In this document: piece after piece, positions 9,240 to 16,533 of the stretch
Layout: each line of letters begins with the position of its first letter
How positions within the stretch are numbered: position 1 is the stretch's first letter
Assembly (NCBI RefSeq): GCF_027474845.2
Contig: NZ_CP107031.2
Coordinates: 2,742,501-2,806,500 of the forward strand
DNA: 64,000 nucleotides
Reading direction: 5' to 3'
Source: Maribacter aestuarii
Lineage (GTDB): Bacteria; Bacteroidota; Bacteroidia; Flavobacteriales; Flavobacteriaceae
Program-made: the position numbers and the translations under genes
Notes under the pieces: generated by a model
Database searches by the model: none
Seen by the model: only the letters and a program-made list of their open reading frames with translations
Told to the model about the DNA's origin: nothing

Positions 9240-9293
9240 ATCAAAAAACGAACAGTGTATTTTTGTCAAATCAAAAGAAGGAAAAGAAAAAAT
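9240..9293 (+). pseudogene. 54-bp relic matching the start of the alpha/beta hydrolase gene at 11088
   Basis: Positions 9240-9293 match 11069-11122 at 50 of 54 bases without gaps. The matching block spans the leader and the first codons (MFFKSKEGKEKI) of the hydrolase gene at 11088. In the relic the start ATG reads ATT, and similarity ends at 9293, so nothing is expressed. Immediately upstream (9219-9239) is TGCTGAGCCCAGTCGAAGCA, a sequence resembling short interspersed repeats seen in many flavobacterial genomes. The block is probably the scar of a duplication or of a lost gene copy. Confidence 0.65.
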
Positions 9294-9333
9294 ATAACCA
9301 CAACTACCACTTATTTCTGACTGATATAATCTG

Positions 9334-10785
9334 ATGTTTAAATTTAACCAAATGAAAATAGTAAAACGACTTTTAAAAATTGTATTCGCTCTCATTGGCC
9401 TGCTTGTGCTAATAGGAATCATTACACTTTGGGTTGATTCATCAGGAACAAATTACCTTGAGATTAATAAGAATGAAACTGCATCTAATAATTCTTACCT
9501 GATAAAAAAAGTCAATGTCATCCCAATGAATCAGGACACTGTTTTAGTTGATAAAATGGTGTATATAAAAAAAGGAGTTATTGAAAAGATTGCAGACACT
9601 ATTGAGGTCAAAGGGATTGAAATTATTAATGCAAAGAACAAATACCTAACACCAGGACTTATAGATATGCATGTGCATGTGTGGGATAGATATGAACTCG
9701 GACTCTACCTATCCAACGGTGTAACAGCAGTTAGAAATCTTTGGGGTATGCCAATGCATTTAAGAATTAAAGAAGATGTAATGGAAGAAAATATTTTTTC
9801 ACCATCGTTTTTTACAACAGGACCAAAACTAACAGGCTCTGAATTCATTGGTGATGACAATTTAAATCTAAGTAATCCGAGTGAAGCTAAAGACAAGGTT
9901 GTAGAATATAAAGACAGAGGTTACGATTTCATCAAAACGTATTATGGATTGGATAAGGAAGTTTTTGATGCAGTGATTGAACAAGCCAAGATTTCTGAAA
10001 TGGACATTGTTGCTCACCCTTCTCAAAAAGTACCATTTTCATATCATTTAAACCCACAAATCAAATCCATTGAACATGCTGAAGAAATTGTGCAGCAACC
10101 TTTGCAGTTTGATTTAGATACCCTTAAGCTTCAGGCTGTTATTGATTCTATTTCCGCGTCTAAACATACAAGTTATAGTCCTACACTTACGGTGTTTCAT
10201 AATATTTATCAAATGATGATGGATGATGACATTTTAGATTCAGAATCATTGAAGTATATGAATCCACTCATTAAAATGGATGATAGCAAAAGACAATTTG
10301 AGCGTTGGTATAATGCCAAGCAAGAAGATCCTACGACCGTTGAGCGGATAAAAAAACAGCATGATTTTCACATGAACATCGTTAATAAACTGCATGAAGC
10401 TGGAGTACCTATAATTTGTGGCACTGATGGTGGTATTGGAGTTACGCTTCCAGGGTTTTCAATTCATACAGAACTGGCCTTTTACAAAGAAGCTGGCCTT
10501 TCTAATTATGAAGTGTTGAAAACAGCTACTGTCAATGCTTCTCGAACGCATTCAATGATGAATCAACTTGGAACTATTGAAGAGGGCAAGATTGCTAATT
10601 TGTTATTAGTGGATGAAAACCCGCTTTTTAAGTTGTCTTCGCTTAAAAAACCCACCTATGTTTTTGTGAAGGGGCGAAAATTGGACAGAGCGACTTTGGA
10701 TTCTTTTAATGAAAAGGCAAAAAATCGAAAGAATTTAATAGCTACTGCTCTGAGGTATTTGGAAAACCTAATCATTGAAAAATAA
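9334..10785 (+). CDS. membrane-anchored imidazolonepropionase-like amidohydrolase
   Basis: The 483-residue protein begins with an N-terminal membrane anchor (LLKIVFALIGLLVLIGIITLW); an internal ATG at 9352 is an alternative start. The amidohydrolase TIM-barrel has the first metal motif GLIDMHVHVWD, a His in VAHPSQKV, another in SIEHAEEI, and the metal Asp in ICGTDGGIG. It ends with the composite beta-sandwich GTIEEGKIANLLLVDENPL. Family members cleave amide or cyclic amide bonds with one or two metal ions; the substrate here is unknown. It is a full-length relative of the broken gene at 1162-2719. Two A7 runs inside this gene are in frame, unlike those in its neighbours. Confidence 0.85.
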   Translation: MFKFNQMKIVKRLLKIVFALIGLLVLIGIITLWVDSSGTNYLEINKNETASNNSYLIKKVNVIPMNQDTVLVDKMVYIKKGVIEKIADTIEVKGIEIINAKNKYLTPGLIDMHVHVWDRYELGLYLSNGVTAVRNLWGMPMHLRIKEDVMEENIFSPSFFTTGPKLTGSEFIGDDNLNLSNPSEAKDKVVEYKDRGYDFIKTYYGLDKEVFDAVIEQAKISEMDIVAHPSQKVPFSYHLNPQIKSIEHAEEIVQQPLQFDLDTLKLQAVIDSISASKHTSYSPTLTVFHNIYQMMMDDDILDSESLKYMNPLIKMDDSKRQFERWYNAKQEDPTTVERIKKQHDFHMNIVNKLHEAGVPIICGTDGGIGVTLPGFSIHTELAFYKEAGLSNYEVLKTATVNASRTHSMMNQLGTIEEGKIANLLLVDENPLFKLSSLKKPTYVFVKGRKLDRATLDSFNEKAKNRKNLIATALRYLENLIIEK

Positions 10786-10851
10786 ACTACTGGTAAAAAT
10801 GTATATGAAATCAGAAAAATTAAAATAAGATTTAATAGAAAGGCTTGTTTG

Positions 10852-10960
10852 CATCATAATTTATAGAACTGCGTCATAATTTTCAATCTATCATCAAACT
10901 TTATACATAAGGCTTCATAAGTGGTTAGAAGCATATTGCTTCTTGATAGATATTTGTAGA
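10852..10960. repeat. second copy of the phased 20-21 bp direct repeats
   Basis: In the 302-bp gap 10786-11087, units at 10852-10871, 10872-10891, 10892-10912 and 10913-10938 repeat the pattern seen at 3431-3535. The first shares CATCATAATTTATAGAACTG with units there, and the order of variants is similar (two TCATAATTT units, one ATCAAACTT unit, one CTTCATAA unit). A possible -7 element (GATATTTG, two bases from consensus) follows at about 10949. Closer to the gene, 11039-11071 holds a short ATCATAATCATCA tandem repeat in an A-rich leader. Nothing else is seen in the gap. Confidence 0.5.
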
Positions 10961-11087
10961 AACAAAAATTGAGCTATTAATAATAAAAATTAAAGTGTAA
11001 CAAATACCTATCATCGCTCGTCATAACATTCAAAATACATCAATCATAATCATCAATCATAATCATCAATCAAAAAACGAACAGTAC

Positions 11088-11948
11088 ATGTTTTTCAAAT
11101 CAAAAGAAGGAAAAGAAAAAATCTTATCCCTTTACAATCAAAAGTTGAATGAGCTGAATATTGAATATTCAGAAAAATTTATAGAAACAAAGTTTGGAGT
11201 CACTAATGTTATCATTACTGGCGACACTAAAAACCCTCCATTAGTACTGATTCACGGCACAGGAGGTTGTGCACCACAAATTTTAGATTCTTTCCCCAAT
11301 CTAGCTTCAAAATATTGTGTCTATGCAGTAGATGTGTTAGCACAACCCAATAAAAGTGCAGAGAATCGATTAGACATGAAATCTTTAGATTATGGAAAAT
11401 GGCTTATTGAAGTAATCATAAAACTAAGACTGAAAGACGTGACCCTGGTAGGCTTTTCCTTTGGAGGTTTCATTAGCTTAAAAGCACTAGTGTTTAATGA
11501 AACGACTATAAAACAGGTATTCTTAATTGCACCAGTCTATATTGTTAATGGTAATCCTCTTGTAGGTTTGTTTAAAATGTTCCTACCATTAAAAAAGTTT
11601 ATAAAAACTAACAATCAAAAGCACATTAAAAAGGTAATGAACGTACTTTTTTCTGAATACGATGATTTTGCATTAGAGTTTATGTCTTCTACGTTTCAAC
11701 ACTGCAATATGGATTTTTCTCCTTTACCAATACTATCTAAAAATGATGCAAATAGAATAAAAACACCGATTACCATTTTTGCCTGTGAAAAGGATATCAT
11801 GTTTCCCGGAAAAAAAATGATTAAAAGAGCAAAACGAATATTTTCTTCTATAGAAGAAGTTGTTTTGATTGAAGATGCTAAACACGTACCAAATTCAAAG
11901 GATTTTAAAAAAATAGAAGATTTAATTATTGATAAAAACAGGCACTGA
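11088..11948 (+). CDS. alpha/beta-hydrolase
   Basis: The 286-residue protein has the alpha/beta-hydrolase fold: oxyanion-loop motif LIHGTGG near residue 55, nucleophile elbow GFSFGGF with Ser near residue 125, the acid-bearing loop ACEKDIMFPG, and the terminal catalytic His in DAKHVPNSK. There is no signal peptide, so it is probably a cytoplasmic ester- or acyl-hydrolase; the substrate cannot be told. It starts at the ATG following a 20-21 bp repeat array and ends one base before the start codon of the epoxide hydrolase gene, so the two are cotranscribed. A relic of its 5' end lies at 9240-9293. Confidence 0.8.
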   Translation: MFFKSKEGKEKILSLYNQKLNELNIEYSEKFIETKFGVTNVIITGDTKNPPLVLIHGTGGCAPQILDSFPNLASKYCVYAVDVLAQPNKSAENRLDMKSLDYGKWLIEVIIKLRLKDVTLVGFSFGGFISLKALVFNETTIKQVFLIAPVYIVNGNPLVGLFKMFLPLKKFIKTNNQKHIKKVMNVLFSEYDDFALEFMSSTFQHCNMDFSPLPILSKNDANRIKTPITIFACEKDIMFPGKKMIKRAKRIFSSIEEVVLIEDAKHVPNSKDFKKIEDLIIDKNRH

Positions 11949-11949
11949 A

Positions 11950-12900
11950 ATGATACAAGAAATTAAATCTTTAAAATTTCCCAAATCCAATATAATTTCA
12001 ATAAATGGAATTGAGTTAGAAGTATTTGAAGCGGGTAAAGAAAATATTGGCAATCCAATTGTACTCTGTCATGGCTTTCCCGAACATGCCTTTTCTTGGC
12101 GTTATCAAATACCAGCGCTTGCTAAAGCTGGTTATCATGTCATTGTTCCAAATCAAAGAGGATATGGCAATTCATCGCGCCCTAAAGAAGTAACGGCATA
12201 TGATATAACCCATTTAACAGATGATTTAGTGGCCTTACTTGATTATTACAACTACAGAGATGCTGTTTTTGTGGGGCATGATTGGGGCGCAAATGTAGTT
12301 TGGAACCTTGCACTCTTGCATCCAGAGCGTGTCAATAAAATACTAAATCTTGCATTACCTTATCAAGAACGAGGTGAAAAACCATGGATTCAGTTTATGG
12401 AAGAGATTTTTGGTGAAGATTTCTATTTTGTTCATTTTAATAAAAAACCAGGAGTAGCAGATGCTGTGTTAGAGAATCATGCAGAAAACTTTCTTCGTAA
12501 TTTATTTCGTAAGAATGTGCCTCTTGCACCACCAGAACCAGGAATGTTAATGATGAATCTTGCAAAAGCGGAAAAGCCTTTTGGTGAGCCTATTATGAAC
12601 GACGTTGATTTGTCTGTATTTGTAACGGCCTTTAAAAATTCTGGGTTTAATGGCGCTATTAATTGGTATAGAAACCTTGACCGAAACTGGCACGTATTAG
12701 CAGATATAGACCCAATCATCAAACAGCCTACACTTATGATCTATGGTAATCTAGATATGATTCCAAAATTTGAAAGGCTACAGGATTTTGTTCCGAATCT
12801 GGATGTGATTTGTCTAGAGTGTGGCCATCACATTCAACAAGAGTTACCACATGAAACAAATGAATCGATTTTAAAATGGTTGGCAAAATTTAATGGTTAA
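11950..12900 (+). CDS. soluble epoxide hydrolase-type alpha/beta-hydrolase
   Basis: The start at 11950 gives 316 residues. HGFPEHAFSWRYQIPAL carries the HGxP motif and cap entry of epoxide hydrolases, VGHDWGANVVW has the nucleophilic Asp in the Sm-x-D-W-G elbow, YGNLDMIP supplies the acid, and CGHHIQQE the catalytic His. These enzymes add water to epoxides through an aspartyl-ester intermediate; related haloacetate dehalogenases share the Asp nucleophile, so that activity is a second option. The gene is one base downstream of another alpha/beta-hydrolase gene. A 27-codon fragment with an internal TGA (12909-12991) follows it and matches nothing I know. Confidence 0.85.
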   Translation: MIQEIKSLKFPKSNIISINGIELEVFEAGKENIGNPIVLCHGFPEHAFSWRYQIPALAKAGYHVIVPNQRGYGNSSRPKEVTAYDITHLTDDLVALLDYYNYRDAVFVGHDWGANVVWNLALLHPERVNKILNLALPYQERGEKPWIQFMEEIFGEDFYFVHFNKKPGVADAVLENHAENFLRNLFRKNVPLAPPEPGMLMMNLAKAEKPFGEPIMNDVDLSVFVTAFKNSGFNGAINWYRNLDRNWHVLADIDPIIKQPTLMIYGNLDMIPKFERLQDFVPNLDVICLECGHHIQQELPHETNESILKWLAKFNG

Positions 12901-13012
12901 AAAAGAAATGGAAACAAGAATGGTATTTTATAGAGAAGGAGCAGAATTTGTTTGAGACTATAGACAAGCCTTAATTTTTGAATCCATTTAATTAACAATA
13001 CTAAAAATACGT

Positions 13013-14136
13013 ATGAAACATTTTCTTTTATTCATCGGATTCCTAATGTTAAACGCTTCAGTTTTTGCACAAACGGAAGTATCTAAAATAGAAAACACGC
13101 TTTTAAATTATATAAATGGTACTTCTTACAATAAATCTGCACTTATTGAAAAAGCATTTTATACCAATGCAAACCTGTATTTAGAAAAAAGTAACAAAAC
13201 ACTTTGGACCGTTCCTGTCAAAGAATATGCAAGTTGATATAAAAATAAAAAAGAAGGAGAATTTACGGGAAGAATAGGTAACATTTTATCGATTGACAAC
13301 TTTGAAGGTGTTGCTACTGCAAAAGCAGAAATTATTATCCCTAAGAGTGGTTTAAGATACATTGATTTGTTTCTTTTAAAAAAATTGAAAACGAGTGGAA
13401 AATTATTAGCAAAACTGCTAGCAGTGAAAAAAGTAACCAAAATGGTGATAAAATATTATTTATAGTATCCAATGCCTCATTCCATGGAACATCTAAACTT
13501 CCAACGGGTAATAGCTTCTCTGAAATTGTTAATGCTTATGATACGTTTAAAAAGGAAGGGTTTACTGTGGACTTCGTTAGTCCATATGGAGGTAGTATTC
13601 CACTAGCTTATATTAATACATCTGACGCACTCCAAAAAAAACTGCTTTACAGTGAATACTTTATGTATGCTTTAAAACACACCAAAAAGCCTAAAGAAAT
13701 TATTGCAAAAGATTATAAAGCGGTTCATTATATCGGAGGTGGAAGTGCAATGTATGATGTGCCTAAGAATAAAGAAATTCAAAAAATAACAATGACCATT
13801 TTTGAAGAATATAATGGTATTGTCTCTTCAGTATGTCATGGAACGGCTGGTATTGTTGATTTAAAAACAAAAGATGGGAAGTACTTGGTAAATAATAAAA
13901 TAATTAGTGGATACCCAGAAGCTTATGAAAAAGAGGGTGCCGAATATTTTAAGCAATTCCCTTTTTTAATTCAAAAGACCATAGAAGAAAGAGGTGGAAT
14001 ATTTAAATATTCTCCTAGAAACTCGGTACATGTAGAGGTACAAGGAAATGTAATTACAGGTCAAAATTATTTATCATCTAAAGATGTAGCATTAAAAATA
14101 ATCGAAAATTTAAATAATCGAGAAATCAGTCAATAA
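13013..14136 (+). pseudogene. secreted NTF2-like / DJ-1 two-domain protein, broken by one stop and one frameshift
   Basis: The gene starts with a signal peptide (ending SVFAQ) and an NTF2/lumazine-binding-like domain that reads to EYAS, then an in-frame TGA (13235-13237) where TGG would give SWYKNKKEG. The domain continues in the same frame to LFLLKK, where an A7 run (13378-13384) is one base short; adding one A continues as IENEWKIISKT and on into a DJ-1/PfpI domain. The part open from 13567 has IGGGSAMYDV and the nucleophile elbow SSVCHGTAG. The repaired gene would be 374 residues, with a length divisible by three. The domain pair is unusual and probably periplasmic. An intact gene for a lipoprotein starts 1 base after its stop. 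Confidence 0.7.
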
Positions 14137-14137
14137 A

Positions 14138-15049
14138 ATGAAAAAAGCCAACCAAATTTCACTAACATATTTTTGCATAATAGTATTGATGGGTAGTACA
14201 GTTTCATGCTCAAATGGTGATAATATTGCAGGTTTTAATCGTGCTTATGTAAGCATACCCGATTCAAGTTTTGAAGCGATACTTATAAAAACAGGTGTAG
14301 ATTCTGATGGTATTATAAATCAGCAAATGCTAAGCAGTGATGCTGAAGGAATAGCTACCCTTGATTTAAGCAATCTAGATTATGGAGCTATTACTGATTT
14401 AACAGGAATAGAAGGCTTCACTAGTTTAAGGAAATTAATTGCCACCCAGCATGATATAGCACAAATTGATTTAAGTGATAATTTAAATTTGGATACGTTA
14501 AATCTTGCGGGTAATAAATTGTTAAGTATTGATATTAGCAACAACAGTAAACTAGTTTTACTTGATTTGACTGCTAATGAAATGAATTCAGTAGTTGGAT
14601 TATCAGAATTAGGTGAATTAAAAGACTTGGATTTGTCTTGGAATTATTTTGAAACTTTTAGTATTTCTAGCGAGTCGTTAGAGGTTTTACATATGAGTAA
14701 TAATGATTTGTATTCACTCGACATTAGTTCAGATCCAAATCTAAAAAACCTACTTTTAACATCAAATAAATTGCAAAGTTTAGAGGTGATTTCAAATAAA
14801 AAGTTAGAAACATTACTGGTTTCTGATAATGAGCTGCAAACTATTAATCTCTTAGAAAATAATGATTTAACGCATCTTTATATCACCAGTAATTCACTGG
14901 ATAGGTTAAACGTGAGTTTTAATCAAAACCTTATTGATTTAAAAGTAGATAGAAATCCAAATCTGTCATGCATTAAAGTTCTTGATGGACAAAGTATACC
15001 ACAGATTTCTAAATCAGATTATCAAGAGCTAAATGCTGATTGCAATTAA
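14138..15049 (+). CDS. leucine-rich-repeat lipoprotein
   Basis: The 303-residue protein has a signal peptide with a lipobox-like GSTVSC, then the flavobacterial LRR cap IPDSSFEAILIKTGVDSDG. Eight to nine leucine-rich repeats follow, with the pattern LxxLxLxxNxLxxLDIS (LDTLNLAGNKLLSIDIS, LKNLLLTSNKLQSLEV and others), and a C-terminal cap NPNLSCIKVL. The repeats form a curved solenoid used for binding proteins or polysaccharides on the outside of the cell. The partner is unknown. It follows the NTF2/DJ-1 gene by one base, which suggests one transcript. Confidence 0.85.
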   Translation: MKKANQISLTYFCIIVLMGSTVSCSNGDNIAGFNRAYVSIPDSSFEAILIKTGVDSDGIINQQMLSSDAEGIATLDLSNLDYGAITDLTGIEGFTSLRKLIATQHDIAQIDLSDNLNLDTLNLAGNKLLSIDISNNSKLVLLDLTANEMNSVVGLSELGELKDLDLSWNYFETFSISSESLEVLHMSNNDLYSLDISSDPNLKNLLLTSNKLQSLEVISNKKLETLLVSDNELQTINLLENNDLTHLYITSNSLDRLNVSFNQNLIDLKVDRNPNLSCIKVLDGQSIPQISKSDYQELNADCN

Positions 15050-15250
15050 AAACGCCATAAAACTTTGAGATACAATCTATTTAATTTGCGGGCTTACTAT
15101 AAAATGCAATAGAACAATATTTCATTATAGTAGACATAAGTAAAATTATTGGCACCCTATTTATTTCGGGATTTTACTATCTGATATTGAGCTTGTGGAT
15201 ATTCATGATAATCAAAGAATAGAGTACTATTATTATAATCAAATTTTGAG

Positions 15251-15607
15251 ATGAATATAACCGAACAACTAAACACCATTAATGACTACTATGCTCCAAA
15301 AATAATTGGTGAAGTAAATGATGTTTTTATAAAACTGGTGAAAATACAGGGTAATAAAGTTCCTTGGCATCATCATAAAAATGAAGATGAATTATTTCTT
15401 ATTATCAAAGGAGCGCTTCTGTTTGAAATAGAAAATCAAGAACCGTTTACCATGAAAAAGGGAGACTTGTTTATTGTGAAAAAGGGAATCAGTCATAAGG
15501 TAAGTTCTAAAAACGAATGCCATATAATGCTTATTGAAAATAAATCAACATTGCATACAGGAGAGGTTGTTAATGAAATTACTAAGCCTATTAAAAATCA
15601 AATCTAG
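15251..15607 (+). CDS. cupin-domain protein
   Basis: The protein is a 118-residue single cupin barrel. Motif 1 is PWHHHKNEDELFLIIKG, with the three His and the Glu that bind a metal; motif 2 is GDLFIVKKGISHKV with the last metal His. There is no signal peptide. Small cupins of this type act as metal-dependent isomerases, dioxygenases or binding proteins; none can be chosen here. It is followed after one base by the remnant of a secreted protein gene. Confidence 0.85.
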   Translation: MNITEQLNTINDYYAPKIIGEVNDVFIKLVKIQGNKVPWHHHKNEDELFLIIKGALLFEIENQEPFTMKKGDLFIVKKGISHKVSSKNECHIMLIENKSTLHTGEVVNEITKPIKNQI

Positions 15608-15608
15608 T

Positions 15609-15719
15609 ATGATAATGAACTATAAAAAAAGGTGTTTAAGTCTGCTATTGTTGTTGATTGTAGCATTCGCTTATACACAACCTAAAGAAGCAGATAAAAT
15701 TAGGATTCTGTATAAATGA
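15609..15719 (+). pseudogene. 5' remnant of a secreted-protein gene
   Basis: A 36-codon frame starts at 15609 (or 15615) and encodes a typical signal peptide, CLSLLLLLIVAFAYTQ, followed by only about 13 residues before a stop. Its position right after the cupin gene and the abrupt end just before the tRNA-like scar suggest that the rest of the gene was cut off when the junction at about 15.75 kb formed. It could also be a genuine very short exported peptide, which I think less likely. Confidence 0.45.
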
Positions 15720-15746
15720 TTGATATATAATTAATTATAATGAAAA

Positions 15747-15769
15747 GTTGCAATTCTGCCACCCCGACC
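15747..15769 (+). other. tRNA-Pro-like 3' end fragment (possible attachment-site scar)
   Basis: The segment reads like the T-loop to acceptor end of a tRNA: ATTCTGCCACCCCGACC has a T-stem 3' strand CTGCC, an acceptor 3' strand ACCCCGA and a discriminator C, as in many bacterial tRNA-Pro genes. No D-arm, anticodon arm or acceptor 5' strand lies upstream; the sequence there is AT-rich. A terminator follows directly, as after a real tRNA. Integrative elements that use tRNA 3' ends leave such fragments at their distal end, which would put the element to the left. The tRNA identity is from recalled consensus only. Confidence 0.45.
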
Positions 15770-15774
15770 GAGAA

Positions 15775-15804
15775 AATCCAATCATTAAAGGGTTGGATTT
15801 TTTT
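15775..15804 (+). terminator. rho-independent terminator after the tRNA-like fragment
   Basis: The stem is AATCCAA (15775-15781) with TTGGATT (15793-15799), loop of 11 bases, running into a T7 tract (15798-15804). It lies six bases after the tRNA-like 3' end. Confidence 0.65.
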
Positions 15805-16060
15805 GGAATCATTGCCTTTTTGTGTTTAAGGAACCCATTTGATATCACTAATATCACATAAAGTGTTTACGTTTGGGTGACTATTTGGTACTAAAAAGAC
15901 GCTTAACCCCTTCCTCATTTACAGAATAGTAAATAATAGTAAATTTAGATTTAGCTTAAATATTATAAACCCGACGGTTTTAGATTTTTAAAGTACAGAA
16001 TAACAGTATTTTATATGATTTAATTAGTAACCGCATACGCTACCGTATACCGTGAGCTTC

Positions 16061-16110
16061 AAAAAAAAATCCGTTGATACTGAATGTAAATCATTCAATT
16101 TCAACGGATT
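16061..16110 (-). terminator. rho-independent terminator downstream of the tRNA-Met fragment
   Basis: Read on the minus strand, AATCCGTTGAAATTGAATG (16110-16092) pairs with 16086-16068 (16 of 19 pairs, loop of 5) and ends in a T9 tract (16069-16061). It begins a few bases after the tRNA 3' end, as expected for a tRNA transcription unit. The stretch 15805-16060 between the two terminators holds nothing I can identify. Confidence 0.7.
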
Positions 16111-16115
16111 AGTTG

Positions 16116-16163
16116 TAGCGAGAGAGGGACTTGAACCCTCGGCCTCCGGGTTATGAACCCGGC
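16116..16163 (-). tRNA. tRNA-Met (CAT), 3' portion only; 5' half missing
   Basis: On the minus strand the segment has an anticodon stem CCGGG/CCCGG with loop TTCATAA (anticodon CAT, 16155-16153), a 5-base variable loop, a T-arm GAGGG-TTCAAGT-CCCTC and the acceptor 3' strand TCTCGCT plus discriminator A. The D-arm and the complementary acceptor strand (AGCGAGA expected) are absent; the adjacent sequence is instead the coding region of the DUF1801 gene. The anticodon triplet is exactly the complement of that gene's ATG, so the junction lies within a shared stretch of 11 bases. A crossover at a tRNA anticodon loop is typical of tyrosine integrases. The fragment cannot be a functional tRNA as it stands. 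Confidence 0.75.
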
Positions 16164-16533
16164 AGAAAATTATATACTGCGGCAACCGGAACCTTTTAGA
16201 AGCATCTTGTTACACCTGCAGATGGTCATAGAAAACAATATTCCAGGGGTTGAATTAAAGTATAAGTGGAACATTCCCTGTTTCTATTGCGGGAAGTCGC
16301 CCCTCTGCTATATGAACGTTTCTCTAAAGAAAAATTTCGTAGACCTCGGATTTTGGAATTCAGCGTATTTGACCACGCATTTGGATAAAATGGTTTCTGA
16401 GAAGCGAAAGGTGGTACGGTCCCTTCGTTATACATCGCTCGAACAAATAGATGATGTGGTCTTGATGGAAGTGCTACAAGACGCCTACGCTGTTAGAAAA
16501 AATGGCTTTTATAAGCGTGAAGATTTGCGCTAA
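16153..16533 (+). CDS. DUF1801-family protein
   Basis: The 126-residue protein starts MNPAENYILRQPEPFRSILLHLQ and contains KYKWNIPCFYCGKSPLCYMN, the core of the DUF1801 (YdhG-like) fold, followed by FVDLGFW and a basic LRSLRYTSLEQID segment. Family members have been called iron chaperones or stress proteins, but the role is not settled. Start codon and first codons overlap the tRNA-Met remnant on the other strand, so its natural promoter and leader have been replaced. Its stop overlaps the stop of convergent kdsA. Confidence 0.8.
   Translation: MNPAENYILRQPEPFRSILLHLQMVIENNIPGVELKYKWNIPCFYCGKSPLCYMNVSLKKNFVDLGFWNSAYLTTHLDKMVSEKRKVVRSLRYTSLEQIDDVVLMEVLQDAYAVRKNGFYKREDLR

Noticed and set aside
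11039..11071. Short ATCATAATCATCA tandem repeat considered as a CRISPR-like or phase-variable tract
   Set aside because: Only two to three units, no spacers, and it lies in a normal A-rich leader; no CRISPR array is seen anywhere in the window.
13235..13237. In-frame TGA where Trp is expected in the NTF2/DJ-1 gene, with a nearby TrpRS; idea of UGA read as Trp
   Set aside because: Other genes here use TGG for Trp and TGA as a normal stop, and the same gene carries a frameshift; decay or error is simpler.
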